Numbered from the stretch's first letter, positions 32,090-42,069 are shown. The stretch: DNA of 64,000 bases from Xenophilus sp. AP218F (GCA_002213445.1 NJIE01000003.1:62001-126000); one strand, 5' to 3'. Made by a program: numbers and translations. Notes: generated from the letters alone by a model not told the origin.

Positions 32090-33706
32090 ATGTCCATCTC
32101 AAAACGGATTTTGCTGCTGCTGACGCTGGCGCTGCTCGCCCAGCTGCTGACCGGCGCGTATGGCCTGTGGGAACAACAACAGGCGCGGAATCGCTTCGAA
32201 TCGGCCATCAGCAACCTGATCCCCAGCGTGCGCGACCTGAACAGCGCGCTCAACGCCCTGATCGAGGTACGCTCCGCCGTCACCACGCACATGCTCAGCA
32301 ACGCCGCCGAAGACAAGAAGGCGGCGGTTGCCGTGCTGGAGCAGGCGGATAAGCAGATCGACAAAATGCTCGATACCTACGAGAAAAACGACATCTACAA
32401 CGACGACGACCGCCAGCTGCTGCAACGCGACCGCGCGGCGCTGGCCGATTACCGCGCCCAGCGCCAGAAACTGCTGGCTCTGTCCGAAGCCAACCATCAC
32501 GAAGAGATGATGCGCCTGTATCAAGGAGACTTGCGCGCCGCGACGCTGGCCTTCCGCAAGGCGCTGTCCGAACATATGGAGTTCAACAACAAGCTGGCGC
32601 TGGACCTGATGCAGCAAAACGAGGACGCCTTTCACGCCGCGGTCTACAAAGCCGGCGGCGCGCTGCTGGCCACCATCGCCCTGCTGGTCCTGATCGGCAG
32701 CCAAGTATTCCGCAACGTCAAGCAAGGCCTGCAATCCATCCAGAACACCCTGCAGCAGGTCGCGCAATCCCTGAACTTCACGCTGCGCGCGCCCATCCTG
32801 CGCATGGACGAAGTAGGCCACACCGCCACCGCCTTCAACAACTTGCTGGACCGCTTGCAAAACAATCTCAGCTCGATACGCAAGGGCGCGGAAGAAGTCG
32901 CCGAAGCGTCGCAGGCCTTGAGCAGCACGGCCAGCCAGGTCGCCGCCGCGGCCTCGTCGCAAAGCGCCTCCTCGGCCACAGTGGCCGCCACGGTCGAGCA
33001 GATGACGGTCAGCATCAACCATGTCGCCGACCGGGCGCAGGAAACCCGCGAGCTGGCGAGCAACGCCGGCAAGATGGCGCAGACCGGCTCCAGCACCATC
33101 GCCCAAACCATCAGCGATATCCGCCAGATTTCGCAATCGGTGGACGAAGCCGCCAACAGCATCCGCGAGCTCGACCAGTTCGGCGCGCAGGTCAACACCG
33201 TGGTCGGCGTGATCAAGGACATCGCCGACCAGACCAATCTGCTGGCGCTCAACGCCTCGATCGAAGCCGCGCGCGCCGGCGAGATGGGGCGCGGCTTCGC
33301 CGTGGTCGCCGACGAGGTGCGCATGCTGGCCGAACGCACCACCTCGTCCACCAAGGAGATCTCGCAAACCATCCAGGCGATGCAGGAACGCTCGCGCCAG
33401 GCCAGCACCCAGATGCAGGCGGCCGAGGCGCTGGTGCGCAACAGCGTCAATCGCGCCGACGACGCCGACCAGGCCATCCGCCAGATCGGCGGCTCCACCA
33501 CCGAAACCGTGCACATGGTCAGCGAGATATCCGGCGCCATCAAGGAGCAAGGCGCCGCCACCAACAATATCGCCGCGCAGGTGGAAAGCATCGCCCAGAT
33601 GTCCGAGCAGTCCAACAGCGCCGCGCAAGAAGCGTCCAGCAGCGCCAGCCGTCTCGATCAGCTGGCGCGCAGCCAGATCGCCACCCTGGCCAGCTACCGC
33701 CTGTAA
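32090..33706 (+). CDS. Methyl-accepting chemotaxis protein (tandem copy 1)
   Basis: 538-residue chemoreceptor; the start at ATG 32090 has AAAGGA upstream and begins [18 protein letters not shown], the first transmembrane helix. A four-helix-bundle-type periplasmic sensor (about 30-185) is followed by TM2 ([20 protein letters not shown]), a HAMP domain and the signalling domain. The hairpin tip reads [19 protein letters not shown], where CheA and CheW dock. There is no C-terminal NWETF-type CheR tether. The next gene encodes a close paralogue with the same layout, differing mostly in the sensor domain. Confidence 0.95.
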   Translation: MSISKRILLLLTLALLAQLLTGAYGLWEQQQARNRFESAISNLIPSVRDLNSALNALIEVRSAVTTHMLSNAAEDKKAAVAVLEQADKQIDKMLDTYEKNDIYNDDDRQLLQRDRAALADYRAQRQKLLALSEANHHEEMMRLYQGDLRAATLAFRKALSEHMEFNNKLALDLMQQNEDAFHAAVYKAGGALLATIALLVLIGSQVFRNVKQGLQSIQNTLQQVAQSLNFTLRAPILRMDEVGHTATAFNNLLDRLQNNLSSIRKGAEEVAEASQALSSTASQVAAAASSQSASSATVAATVEQMTVSINHVADRAQETRELASNAGKMAQTGSSTIAQTISDIRQISQSVDEAANSIRELDQFGAQVNTVVGVIKDIADQTNLLALNASIEAARAGEMGRGFAVVADEVRMLAERTTSSTKEISQTIQAMQERSRQASTQMQAAEALVRNSVNRADDADQAIRQIGGSTTETVHMVSEISGAIKEQGAATNNIAAQVESIAQMSEQSNSAAQEASSSASRLDQLARSQIATLASYRL

Positions 33707-33728
33707 AACCGCCGTCTTTCCTTCGCCG

Positions 33729-33747
33729 GGCCGCCGCAACGGCGGCC
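33729..33747 (+). other. Hairpin between the tandem chemoreceptor genes
   Basis: GGCCGCCG pairs with CGGCGGCC around a 3-nt loop 23 bp after the first receptor stop. No T-tract follows, so termination here is doubtful. Confidence 0.4.
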
Positions 33748-33938
33748 TGGCCGTTTCCAGGATCTTTCAACCGAATACCATGCAATGCGCGTGGTATTTG
33801 TCACATCCCCTTGCGCGCGGCCGCCGCGCGCTTCGCTGTTACACTTCCCGCCGAGACAATGCCCCTTCGATCCACGCAAGGGCAAACAACAACCATGCTG
33901 TCTCCAGCACCCTTGCCGCTCCTTTCAAAGTGATATCC

Positions 33939-35558
33939 ATGTCGATCTCTCAACGCATTTTGCTGCTCCTGAGTCTTGCCCTGGCTGCCCTGTTCGCCGT
34001 CAGCGCCCTGGGAGTCTGGGAACAACAGCAAGCCAAAGCCCGGTTCGAAGCCACGCTGGACAATCTGATCCCCAGCAACCGCGACATCAACGCCGCCAAC
34101 GCCGCCTTCATCGACATGCGCGGCGGCCTGATTCGCCATCTGCTCGCCCCTTCCGCCGCAGAAAAACAGGCGCAAGAGGCGGTGGTGGCCAACGCGGAAA
34201 GCCGCATGTTCGCCGCGCTCGATCACTACGAGCGCAACAATCTGTCGAATGAGACCGACCGGCAACTGCTGGCCGCCGACCGCAAGACCTTCGCCGAGTA
34301 TCGCCAGCAGATGCAGGCCTTGTTTCAATACTCGCGCGCCAACGACCTGGCCGCGGCCTATCAATCGATCAACAGCGGCGAAATGAGCGTGGCCGCGGCG
34401 GCTTTCCGCAAGGCCCTGAACGACCACGCCGAGTTCAACTACCGCCTGGCCGACGAGATGCGTCAAACCAACCAGGACGCGTTCCAGTCGGCGCTGACCT
34501 TGTCGCTGGCGATCAGCGCGCTGGCGCTGGCGCTGCTGCTGATCATCGGCGTGCAGATGCTGCGCAATATCCGCCGCGGCCTGGGCAGCATCCAGCACAC
34601 GCTGGAAACCGTGGATCGCTCGCTGGACTTCACCTTGCGCGCGCCGGTATCGCAGAACGATGAAATCGGCCAGACTGCCGCCTCTTTCAACAATCTGCTC
34701 TCGCGCCTGCAAGACAATCTGCGCAGCTTGCGTCAGGAGTCGGAGCAAGTAGGCGATGCCGCCCGGGCCTTGAGCCAGACCGCCAGCCAGGTGGCGGCGG
34801 CCGCCTCGTCGCAAAGCATGTCCTCGGCCAATGTCGCCGCCACCGTGGAGCAAATGACGGTCAGCATCAACCACGTCGCCGACCGCGCCGGAGAAACCCA
34901 TCAACTGGCCGACAACGCCGGCCGGATGGCGCAAAGCGGCTCGGTCACCATCAGCCAGACCATAGGCGACATCCGTCAGATCGCTCAAAGCGTGGACGCC
35001 GCCGCCGGCAGCATCCGCGAGCTGGACGCCTTCAGCAACCAGGTCACCTCGGTAGTCGGCGTGATCCAGGACATCGCCGATCAAACCAATCTGCTGGCGC
35101 TCAACGCTTCGATCGAAGCGGCGCGCGCCGGCGAGATGGGCCGCGGCTTCGCCGTGGTCGCCGACGAGGTGCGCATGCTGGCCGAGCGCACCACCCAGTC
35201 CACCAAGGAGATTTCGACGACGCTGGCGGCGATGCAGGAACGCTCGCGCAGCGCGACGACGCAGATGCGCAGCGCGGAGAGCCTGGTGCGCAACGGCGTC
35301 GAACGCGCCGACACCGCCGACCAGGCGATCAAGCAGATCGGCAGCGCCACCGACGCCACCGTCGCCATGGTGGGCGAGATTTCCGCCGCCATCAAACAGC
35401 AAGGCGCGGCGACCAACAGCATCGCCGCCCAGATAGAAAGCATCGCGCAGATGTCGGAAGAGTCCAGCGCCGCGGCGCAGGAAACCTCGCACAACGCGGC
35501 GCGCTTGGACCAACTGGCCAAGAACCAGATCGACACCCTGGCCAGCTACAAACTGTAA
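33939..35558 (+). CDS. Methyl-accepting chemotaxis protein (tandem copy 2)
   Basis: 539-residue chemoreceptor starting at ATG 33939 ([18 protein letters not shown]). Same architecture as the preceding gene: TM1, four-helix-bundle sensor domain, TM2 ([20 protein letters not shown]), HAMP and a signalling domain with the same tip [19 protein letters not shown]. The cytoplasmic halves are nearly superimposable while the periplasmic halves differ in many positions, the pattern of duplication followed by ligand-domain divergence. The 232 bp between the two genes has no other gene, so each may have its own promoter. Confidence 0.95.
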   Translation: MSISQRILLLLSLALAALFAVSALGVWEQQQAKARFEATLDNLIPSNRDINAANAAFIDMRGGLIRHLLAPSAAEKQAQEAVVANAESRMFAALDHYERNNLSNETDRQLLAADRKTFAEYRQQMQALFQYSRANDLAAAYQSINSGEMSVAAAAFRKALNDHAEFNYRLADEMRQTNQDAFQSALTLSLAISALALALLLIIGVQMLRNIRRGLGSIQHTLETVDRSLDFTLRAPVSQNDEIGQTAASFNNLLSRLQDNLRSLRQESEQVGDAARALSQTASQVAAAASSQSMSSANVAATVEQMTVSINHVADRAGETHQLADNAGRMAQSGSVTISQTIGDIRQIAQSVDAAAGSIRELDAFSNQVTSVVGVIQDIADQTNLLALNASIEAARAGEMGRGFAVVADEVRMLAERTTQSTKEISTTLAAMQERSRSATTQMRSAESLVRNGVERADTADQAIKQIGSATDATVAMVGEISAAIKQQGAATNSIAAQIESIAQMSEESSAAAQETSHNAARLDQLAKNQIDTLASYKL

Positions 35559-35591
35559 ACCGCCTGTCGTCGCCAATGGGCGACTTGCGCC

Positions 35592-35625
35592 AGCGCCGCC
35601 CTCCGCCCGGAGCGCGGCGCTTTTT
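35592..35625 (+). terminator. Terminator after the second tandem chemoreceptor
   Basis: AGCGCCGC pairs with GCGGCGCT, with an inner CTCC/GGAG extension after one mismatch, followed by TTTT. It lies 33 bp after the stop. Confidence 0.85.
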
Positions 35626-35709
35626 GCCGGCTCCGCGCCATGCCGGCGTCTTTGGCATGCCCTACCGCCGCTGTTAGAATCAGGACTCACCCACCCTCTG
35701 GAAGCCGTC

Positions 35710-36234
35710 ATGCCGAACAGCGCGCTCGTCATCGTCGATGTGCAAAACGCCGTAGTCGAGGGAGAACCGCGCGCCGCCCGGCTCGACGCCGTGCTCGACA
35801 ATCTCAATCTCGCCATCGCCAAGGCCCGCCAGCGCGGCATGGCGGTGATCTTCGTCCAGCACGAGGAAGACGATCTGCCGCGCGACTCCGACGGCTGGCA
35901 ATTGCATCCGCGCCTGCGGCGCGAAGCCGGCGACCTCGTCGTGGCCAAGCGCTACGGGGACAGCTTCTGCGACACCCGCCTGGCCCAGGAACTGGCGACG
36001 TGGGACGCGGACGCCGTGTGGATAGGCGGCAGCGCCACCGATTTTTGCATCGACAGCACCGTGCGCGGGGCCGTCGCCCGCGGCTACGCCGTCACCGTCA
36101 TCGCCGACGGCCACACCACCAAACCCTTCGCCGCGCTCAGCGGCGAACAGGTGATCGATCACTTCAACTGGGCCTGGGCCGCCAGCAGCGCGACGCCGCG
36201 GCCGCTGCGCGTCGTTCCCGCCGCGCAACTGTAG
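35710..36234 (+). CDS. Isochorismatase-family cysteine hydrolase
   Basis: 174-residue hydrolase of the nicotinamidase/isochorismatase fold. The catalytic triad is visible as D10 (ALVIVDVQNAV), K80 (VVAKRYGDSFCDT) and C113 (GGSATDFCIDSTVRGA). The cis-peptide region GGSATDFC is typical. Members hydrolyse nicotinamide, isochorismate, N-carbamoyl amines or ureidoacrylate, and neither the sequence nor the neighbours choose among them. Start and length are normal. Convergent with the chitinase gene. Confidence 0.9.
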   Translation: MPNSALVIVDVQNAVVEGEPRAARLDAVLDNLNLAIAKARQRGMAVIFVQHEEDDLPRDSDGWQLHPRLRREAGDLVVAKRYGDSFCDTRLAQELATWDADAVWIGGSATDFCIDSTVRGAVARGYAVTVIADGHTTKPFAALSGEQVIDHFNWAWAASSATPRPLRVVPAAQL

Positions 36235-36245
36235 CCGGCATGAAA

Positions 36246-36268
36246 AACGGCGGGGCATCCCCGCCGTT
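36246..36268 (-). terminator. Terminator of the chitinase gene (convergent site)
   Basis: AACGGCGGGG pairs perfectly with CCCCGCCGTT around CAT. Read on the minus strand the stem is followed by five Ts, so it mainly ends chitinase transcription; on the plus strand the T-run is missing. Confidence 0.88.
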
Positions 36269-36301
36269 GTCCATGGCCCCAAACCTGCGGCCCGCAATCG
36301 T

Positions 36302-37876
36302 CTAGCGTTTTTGAACCGCCTTGCGCTTGGCCGCCGTCGCGGCGTCCAGCCTCACTTCGGCGCTGGTCTTGAGCAGGGTGGCCTGCGCGTCGTCGCCGTC
36401 CAGCGACCAGCTGAACACGCCGCCCAGCTGTTGCTGCCGCACGTAATCCAGCTTGACGCGCAGCGTCGCCGGGTCGTCGTAGCTCCAGAACTCGTTGCCG
36501 TCGTAAGTCCACAGCTGCTTGGCCACCGGGTGGATGAACTGCTTGGCGTTGCGCTGTTTGAGCACGCGATAGTCCTCGATGCCGGCTTCGTAAGTCCCCT
36601 TGGCCGCGCCGGTGGCCACCTGATAGAGGCCGTTGCCTTGCGGTCCGGCGGCGACGCCGCTCCAGCCGCGGCCGTAGAACGGCAGGCCGACGTTGATCTT
36701 GGCGCGCGGCACGCCGGCCGCCACCAGGGTCTGCACCGCGTCGTTGACGGTGTAGTAGACCTGGTCGCCGGTCACCGGCGCGGCCGGATCGCGGTAGAGA
36801 TTGGACTGGAAGTTGGTCGGCCCCTTGGCGTCCCAGCCGCCGTGAAAGTCGTAGCTCATCACGTTGATCCAGTCCAGATAGCTGCCGTAAGCCGCCGGCT
36901 CGGTGTTGCGGATCTTGTCGACGCCGGAACCCACCGCCGCGGTCAGGTAGTAGCGGCGCTTGTTCTGCGTGGACAAGGCATTGAGCTGGCTGCGGAATTC
37001 GGCCATCAGCAGAGTGAAATTCTGCCGGTCGTTGGGATCGACGCTATTGGTCGGCAGCCCGCCGCCGCCCGGGTATTCCCAGTCGATGTCGAAACCGTCG
37101 AACACGCCCAGCGCCGCGCCCGGCCCGCCGGCGTCCTCGCCCTTGGGCAGGTTGCCCTTGATGTAGAGGTCGATGCAGGAGCTGACCATGGTTTTTCGGC
37201 CAGCGTCGGTGGCGGCGAACTTGGCGAAGTTCTTGGACCAGGTCCAGCCCCCCAGCGAGATCAGCACTTTCAGCGAAGGATTGGCCAGCTTGAGCTTGCG
37301 CAGCTGGTTGAAGTTGCCGCGCAGCGGGTCGTTCCAGCTGTCGGCCTTCCCGTCCACCGATTCGCTGGCGGCGAAGGCTTTCTGATAATCGGCCCAGGCG
37401 TCGCCGCCATCGCCGTTGCCGTTCTCGGCGCGGGTGACCATGCCGCACTTGCCGTCGGCGTAAACGTTGCCGAAGGCGTAGTTGAGGAAGGTCAGCTGCT
37501 TGTCGCCGCCCGACTTCACCAGATCGCTGACCTTGTAATTGCGCTGGTAAATGCCCCACTGGGTGAAGTAGGAGCCGACATGGCGCCCTACCGTCGGCTT
37601 GGGTTCGGGCGGCACGCCGGTACCGCCGCCCGAGCCGCCATCCGGCACGCACTCGCTGGCCGGCCGCTCCTGCCAGGCGCCCCATTGCGAGCTGCCCGGT
37701 TGCTCCCCCTGCGTCCACCAGCTGGCGCGCCAGGTTTTGCCGCCATAGGTGGCGTAATCGCCGGCATTGTAAGCCTGCCCGCCGCTCCACGGCGCGCAAC
37801 CGGCGGCTTGCGCCTGCGCCATCAGCAACAAATAAGCCGCGCCTGCGGCTAAGACGGATAAACGAAACTTCTGCAT
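36302..37876 (-). CDS. Secreted GH18 chitinase with N-terminal CBM5/12 domain
   Basis: 524-residue extracellular endochitinase. A signal peptide (to about residue 25, MAQAQA) is followed by a CBM5/12 chitin-binding module at about 27-76 (WSGGQAYNAGDYATYGGKTW...QWGAW). A Gly-rich linker then leads to a GH18 barrel with SLGGW and the catalytic DGFDIDWE (D260, D263, D265, E267). The start at 37876 has GGAGAAAACAAGA upstream. It releases chito-oligosaccharides from chitin. A CviR/LuxR-like box lies 140 bp upstream, in line with the known quorum control of chitinase in Chromobacterium violaceum. Confidence 0.95.
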   Translation of the reverse strand: MQKFRLSVLAAGAAYLLLMAQAQAAGCAPWSGGQAYNAGDYATYGGKTWRASWWTQGEQPGSSQWGAWQERPASECVPDGGSGGGTGVPPEPKPTVGRHVGSYFTQWGIYQRNYKVSDLVKSGGDKQLTFLNYAFGNVYADGKCGMVTRAENGNGDGGDAWADYQKAFAASESVDGKADSWNDPLRGNFNQLRKLKLANPSLKVLISLGGWTWSKNFAKFAATDAGRKTMVSSCIDLYIKGNLPKGEDAGGPGAALGVFDGFDIDWEYPGGGGLPTNSVDPNDRQNFTLLMAEFRSQLNALSTQNKRRYYLTAAVGSGVDKIRNTEPAAYGSYLDWINVMSYDFHGGWDAKGPTNFQSNLYRDPAAPVTGDQVYYTVNDAVQTLVAAGVPRAKINVGLPFYGRGWSGVAAGPQGNGLYQVATGAAKGTYEAGIEDYRVLKQRNAKQFIHPVAKQLWTYDGNEFWSYDDPATLRVKLDYVRQQQLGGVFSWSLDGDDAQATLLKTSAEVRLDAATAAKRKAVQKR

Positions 37877-38016
37877 TCTTGTTTTCTCCTATTGTCCTGA
37901 TCTTATGACCACTTATCGGCCACCTATCTGCTCTACCGGCAAATTATTGCAATGTGGTATTGCAGTGGTATCAGAATCGACTATCCGAATCAGAATGCAA
38001 GAAATGCGCGAGCGCG

Positions 38017-38032
38017 CTGGCCCTTAGAACAG
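38017..38032. promoter_or_regulatory. LuxR-family (CviR-like) binding site upstream of the chitinase gene
   Basis: CTGGCCCTTAGAACAG fits the CviR consensus as I recall it, CTGNCCNNNNGGNCAG, at 9 of 10 fixed positions, and resembles the site before the violacein genes. It lies in the 236-bp gap between the chitinase start and the preceding gene, about 150 bp from the ATG. The rest of that gap is AT-richer and holds the upstream gene's terminator. Confidence 0.6.
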
Positions 38033-38051
38033 GGGGGGCGGGGAAGATTGC

Positions 38052-38086
38052 GAGGAAAAAGGAAAAAGGAGGCCGTAGCCTCCTTT
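38052..38086 (-). terminator. Terminator of the His-rich small protein gene
   Basis: AAAGGAGGC and GCCTCCTTT form a 9-bp stem with a 4-nt loop. On the minus strand the stem runs into TTTTTCCTTTTTCC, a good T-rich tail, 27 bp past the stop codon. Confidence 0.85.
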
Positions 38087-38112
38087 GCTCACATCCGGAC
38101 TGACCAAGCCGC

Positions 38113-38379
38113 TCAAGCCGCCTTTTTGGCGTGGTGATGCTTCTTGGCGTTATGGTGATGCTTGGCGTGCTTCTTGGCCGCCTGGGCCTTTTGCGCCGCC
38201 GGAGCGGAGCTGGCCTTCTTGGCGTGATGTTTCTTGCTGTGGTGCTTCTTCTCGTGATGCTTCTTGGCGTGAGCCGGAGCGGCGGCCTTGGCGGCCGGAG
38301 CGGAAGCGTCGGCGGCGAAGCCGGCGGCGGAGGTCAGGCCCAACGCGGCGGCCAGCAGCAGTGCGGTCAGTTTTTTCAT
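38113..38379 (-). CDS. Small exported His/Lys/Ala-rich protein, acid-shock (Asr)-like
   Basis: 88 residues: a signal peptide (MKKLTALLLAAALGLTSAAGFA) followed by a mature part made almost wholly of Ala, Lys and His, with repeated KKHH and AKKH blocks and about 17 histidines. The composition resembles the periplasmic acid-shock protein Asr of enterobacteria, a chaperone-like or buffering protein, and the His content could also bind metals. The family assignment rests on composition only. A direct repeat upstream suggests control by an OmpR-family regulator, as for asr. Confidence 0.75.
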   Translation of the reverse strand: MKKLTALLLAAALGLTSAAGFAADASAPAAKAAAPAHAKKHHEKKHHSKKHHAKKASSAPAAQKAQAAKKHAKHHHNAKKHHHAKKAA

Positions 38380-38482
38380 GGTCGTTCTCCCGAATCTGAG
38401 ATGTGTCTTGTGCCCAGGGCACCGTCGTGGTGCATCCTTGAGTCCATCTTAGGGAGACCCTTGCCCGGCGTCTGTGAGTGCT

Positions 38483-38498
38483 GTGTAAGGAGGTGTAA
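38483..38498 (-). promoter_or_regulatory. Direct repeat TTACAC-N4-TTACAC, possible OmpR-family operator
   Basis: On the minus strand TTACAC occurs twice with a 10-bp period, about 105 bp before the start of the His-rich gene, and a TAAGAT hexamer (possible -10) follows some 35 bp downstream. Tandem 10-bp repeats are the typical target of OmpR/PhoB/RstA-type regulators; RstA controls asr in E. coli at a TTACA-containing site. The regulator is inferred. Confidence 0.4.
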
Positions 38499-38510
38499 CC
38501 GATCGTAATA

Positions 38511-39821
38511 TCAACTGGCCGGAATATTCTCGTCCGGATTGGCCAGCGTCACCAGCAGCTGGTCGATGCGGTAATTGTCGATATCCACCACTTCGAACTT
38601 GTAGCCTTCGAACTCGACGCTGTCGGTGCGCTTGGGAATCTTGCGCAGCATGTACATCATGAAGCCGGCGATGGTTTCGTAGTTTTCGTCGTCGGGGAAA
38701 GATTCGATGTCCAGCGCCCGCAACACGTCCTCCACCGGCGTCGCGCCGTCCACCAGCCAGGAGCGCTCGTCGCGGCGGACGATCTGCTCTTCCTGGAACT
38801 GGCTGACCAGGTCGCCCATCACCGTGCTCATCACGTCGTTGAGGGTGATCACGCCCACCACCAGCGCGTATTCGTTCATCACCACGGCGAAATCCTCGCG
38901 CGAGGCCTTGAAGCGCTCCAGCAGCTCGGACAGGGTCAGCGTGTCGGGGATGATCAGCACGTTGCGGATGGTCAGCTCGCGCTTCATCGACAGGCTTTGC
39001 TGATTGATCAGCCGCATCAGGATGTCTTTGGAATCCACGTAGCCGATCACCGCGTCGATGACGTTGTCGCACACCAGGAACTTGGTGTGCGGATGTTCGG
39101 CGATCTTCTGCTTGATGCTGGCCTCGTCCTCGTGCAGCGTGAAGTAGACGATGCTCTCGCGCGCCGTCATCGACGAGGGCACGGTGCGGCTTTCCAGTTC
39201 GAACACGTTTTCGATCAGATGGTGCTCGCGCTGCTGCAGCACGCCGGCCTCGGCGCCGGCGTCCATCATCGCCACGATGTCGGCCGAGGTCAGGTCGTCC
39301 GGGCGGCCGGTGGGCACGCCGAACAGGCGGAAGAAGACGTTGGCGAGGCCGTTGAACAGCCACACCAGCGGGCGGCACACCTTGACGCAGAACATCATCG
39401 GCCGCACCACCAGCAGGGCGATGCGCTCCGGCGCCACCATTCCCAGCCGCTTGGGCATCAGGTCGGCGAACAGGACGAACAGCGAGGTGACGGTGACGAA
39501 GGACAGGATGAAGCTCAGATGCTCCACCCAGGCAGCCGGCGAGATCAGGTGCAGCAGGGTGGCGAAATAGGGCGTGAAGGTGGCCTCGCCCAGAATACCC
39601 GCCAGAATGGCGACGGCGTTGAGGCCGATCTGCACCACGGTGAAGAAGTTGCCGGGCTGTTCCTGCAATTCCAGCACTCGCTCGGCGTTGTGATTGCCTT
39701 CCTCAGCCAGCTGGCGCAACTTGAGTTTGCGCGCGGCGGCCAGCGAGATTTCCGAGATCGAAAAAAAAGCGCTGGCGGCGATCAACAGGGCAATGATGAA
39801 AAGACTGTTTACAAAGCTCAC
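38511..39821 (-). CDS. CNNM/CBS/CorC-domain membrane protein (HlyC/CorC, YtfL-like)
   Basis: 436 residues: a CNNM (DUF21) transmembrane domain with four hydrophobic helices in the first 190 residues, opening AASAFFSISEISLAAARKLKLRQL. A CBS-domain pair follows (about 205-335), then a C-terminal CorC_HlyC domain ending VEFEGYKFEVVDIDNYRIDQLLV. Such proteins are implicated in Mg/Co homeostasis or cation efflux; the hemolysin name is historical. It is closer to the longer YtfL/YfjD type than to soluble CorC because it keeps the membrane domain. Transcribed alone; the next gene on this strand lies 132 bp downstream. Confidence 0.9.
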   Translation of the reverse strand: MSFVNSLFIIALLIAASAFFSISEISLAAARKLKLRQLAEEGNHNAERVLELQEQPGNFFTVVQIGLNAVAILAGILGEATFTPYFATLLHLISPAAWVEHLSFILSFVTVTSLFVLFADLMPKRLGMVAPERIALLVVRPMMFCVKVCRPLVWLFNGLANVFFRLFGVPTGRPDDLTSADIVAMMDAGAEAGVLQQREHHLIENVFELESRTVPSSMTARESIVYFTLHEDEASIKQKIAEHPHTKFLVCDNVIDAVIGYVDSKDILMRLINQQSLSMKRELTIRNVLIIPDTLTLSELLERFKASREDFAVVMNEYALVVGVITLNDVMSTVMGDLVSQFQEEQIVRRDERSWLVDGATPVEDVLRALDIESFPDDENYETIAGFMMYMLRKIPKRTDSVEFEGYKFEVVDIDNYRIDQLLVTLANPDENIPAS

Positions 39822-40003
39822 GGTAGGTCCTGAACGATATGAATCTGGTTTGCCCCCATCGCGCCGGGCAGAGAACGTCCGGCGCGGGCGGTAAAACGCA
39901 TGGGTTCGAATGTCCAGTATAACAGAGCGTCATCTCCGCTCCGCTTGTCACCTGTCAGCAAACCCTGAAGTACAATTCACTGATTATTCATAAGGAGTGA
40001 AAC

Positions 40004-40405
40004 ATGGCTTGCGAATTGTGCCGCCAACCCGCCGGCGAGCTGCTGCACCAAGACGACAAACTGTGGGTGCTGCTGGTGGACGAAGCCGGCTATCCGGGCT
40101 TTTGCCGCGTGATCTGGAAGCAGCATGTCAAGGAAATGACCGACCTTGCGCCGGCCGAGCGCCAGCACCTGATGGATTGGGTGTATCGCGCCGAGGCGGC
40201 GCTGCGCGCCGTGATGCGGCCGGCCAAGATCAACCTGGCCACTCTGGGCAACGTGGTGCCGCACCTGCACTGGCACGTGATTCCGCGCTTCGAGGACGAC
40301 GCCCACTTCCCCAGCCCGATCTGGGCCGCGCCGCGCCGAGAAGCGCCGGCGCGCGCCTGGCCGCAACTGGCCGAGCGGCTGCGCCAGGCGCTGGCGGCGG
40401 CTTAA
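40004..40405 (+). CDS. HIT-family nucleotide hydrolase
   Basis: 133-residue histidine-triad protein. The motif [10 protein letters not shown] gives H87, H89 and H91, the signature HxHxH with the nucleophilic histidine. An N-terminal CELCRQ pair could bind metal. HIT proteins cleave nucleoside phosphoramidates or dinucleotides; this short, unfused type is common in beta-proteobacteria. A GGAG lies before the ATG. Its stop codon overlaps the convergent chemoreceptor stop within TTAA. Confidence 0.9.
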   Translation: MACELCRQPAGELLHQDDKLWVLLVDEAGYPGFCRVIWKQHVKEMTDLAPAERQHLMDWVYRAEAALRAVMRPAKINLATLGNVVPHLHWHVIPRFEDDAHFPSPIWAAPRREAPARAWPQLAERLRQALAAA

Positions 40406-42069
40406 TCCGGGTCCTGGCCCTGGGTGGTGCGGAAGCGGCTGATGGCCTGATTCAGGCTTTGCGCCAGAGCGGAGAGCTGCTGCGCCATCGCCGACGACGA
40501 CTCCACCGACTGGCCGTTTTCCGCGCCCATATTGGCGATGCGCTCCACGTTCTTGGCCGCCTCGTTGCTGGCGGTGCTCTGCTCGCGCATCGCGGCCGCG
40601 ATCTCGCTGGTCTTGTCCAGCAGGCGCGTGGACAGGCCGCGGATCTGCTCCAGCCGCTGGCTCAGTTCCCCGCTGAGGGCCACGCCGCTGTCAACCCGCT
40701 GCGCGGCTTCGCGCATGCTGGCCACTGCGGTGGCGGTATCGCCCTGCACCGCCTGGATCTTTTCCGAAATCTCGCCGGTGGCCTGCGCCGTGCGCTCGGC
40801 AAGCTTGCGCACTTCGTCCGCCACCACGGCGAAGCCGCGCCCGGTTTCGCCGGCGCGCGCCGCCTCGATGGCCGCGTTCAGCGCCAGCAGATTGGTTTGC
40901 TCGGCGATGTCGTGAATCACGCCCACGATGTCGCCGATCTCGTCTGAGCGCTGGTTCAGGCCGTTGATGATGGTTTCCGAACGGCCGATGACGCGGGCGA
41001 TCTCCTGCATCTGCCCGGCCGCCGCGCCGGCCACCTCGCTGCCCGCCACCGCTTCGCTCATGCTGCCGTTGGCCTCGCGCGCCATTTCCGCGGCGTGCTC
41101 GGCCACCAGATTGATGCTGACCGTCATCTGCTCCACCGCGGCGGCGGTGGAGGAAGACGCGTCGGTTTGCGCCCGCGACGCCTCGGCGATGGCGCGCGAT
41201 ACGCCGGACAGGGCGTGCGCGGTATCGCTGACCTGGCTCGCGTCCTCCCGGGTTTGCTGCAAGAAGCCGCGCAGGCTGGCCAGCAAGCTGGCCAGCGCGC
41301 GGCCGGTTTCGCTCACCTCGTCGCGTCCGGTCTGCTCCACTTCCACCGTCAGGTCGTTATGCTCCGCGGCGTGGCGCATGCGCTGCTGCATGGCGCGCAA
41401 GGGCTGGGTGATCGAGCGCGTGATGCGCCAGGCCAGCGCCAAGCCAAGCGCCAGCGCCAGGCCCAGCACCATCAGCATGGTCTGCTGGGTGCGGCGCATG
41501 CTTTGCGCCAGCGCGTCCTCGGCCTCCCTGGCGGTGTCGTCGGCCAGACGGGTCATCTGGTCGAGCGCGTCGCGCGCTTGGTAAAGCTTGGGCTTGAACG
41601 GCGCGATGTCGGCGTCCGCGACGTTGGCCGCCGCGATCTCGCCCCGCGCGATGCGCTGGTACAGAGTGTCCATGCCCTGCTGGTAACCGTCGATGCCGGC
41701 CAGCATCTCGTCAAACGCCTGCTGGCGCTCCGCCGCCATCGACATGCCCTTGGCCTTGAGCAGACCGGCCCGGAAACGGGCGATGTCCTGGTCCAGATAG
41801 CGCTTGTTGCCGGGCACGCTCTGGTCGTGATCGGCCGGGTTGCCGATGCTGATGAAAATGTTCTTCTCGCTTTGGCGTATTTTCAGCATGTCGCGCTGCA
41901 GCGCGTCCATCTGGTGGCGAAACGCGATCTTCTGGTCGAACAACTCCGCCAGCTCGTGATCCATCTTGTCCAGCGACCACCACCCCGCGCCGCCCACCAC
42001 GCCCACCGCCATCAGCAGGCACGCCGCCAGCGCCGCGATGCGCTGACCGATGCTTAATTGACCCAACAT
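40402..42069 (-). CDS. Methyl-accepting chemotaxis protein (third receptor)
   Basis: 555-residue chemoreceptor: TM1 ([21 protein letters not shown]), a periplasmic helical-bundle sensor (about 33-190), TM2 ([19 protein letters not shown]), HAMP and a signalling domain with tip [23 protein letters not shown]. The tip differs from the two tandem receptors ([13 protein letters not shown] versus [13 protein letters not shown]), so it is a separate lineage rather than a third duplicate. The last residues (TTQGQDPD) lack a CheR tether. Its stop overlaps that of the convergent HIT gene by four bases. Confidence 0.95.
   Translation of the reverse strand: MLGQLSIGQRIAALAACLLMAVGVVGGAGWWSLDKMDHELAELFDQKIAFRHQMDALQRDMLKIRQSEKNIFISIGNPADHDQSVPGNKRYLDQDIARFRAGLLKAKGMSMAAERQQAFDEMLAGIDGYQQGMDTLYQRIARGEIAAANVADADIAPFKPKLYQARDALDQMTRLADDTAREAEDALAQSMRRTQQTMLMVLGLALALGLALAWRITRSITQPLRAMQQRMRHAAEHNDLTVEVEQTGRDEVSETGRALASLLASLRGFLQQTREDASQVSDTAHALSGVSRAIAEASRAQTDASSSTAAAVEQMTVSINLVAEHAAEMAREANGSMSEAVAGSEVAGAAAGQMQEIARVIGRSETIINGLNQRSDEIGDIVGVIHDIAEQTNLLALNAAIEAARAGETGRGFAVVADEVRKLAERTAQATGEISEKIQAVQGDTATAVASMREAAQRVDSGVALSGELSQRLEQIRGLSTRLLDKTSEIAAAMREQSTASNEAAKNVERIANMGAENGQSVESSSAMAQQLSALAQSLNQAISRFRTTQGQDPD

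Noticed and set aside
32090-35558. Possible assembly duplication of one chemoreceptor gene
   Set aside because: The two genes differ throughout the sensor domain and at many silent sites, so they are true paralogues.
37877-38112. Small open frame at 37952-38137 before the chitinase
   Set aside because: Basic, low-complexity translation, crosses the terminator at 38052-38086 and runs into the adjacent antisense gene; no Shine-Dalgarno.
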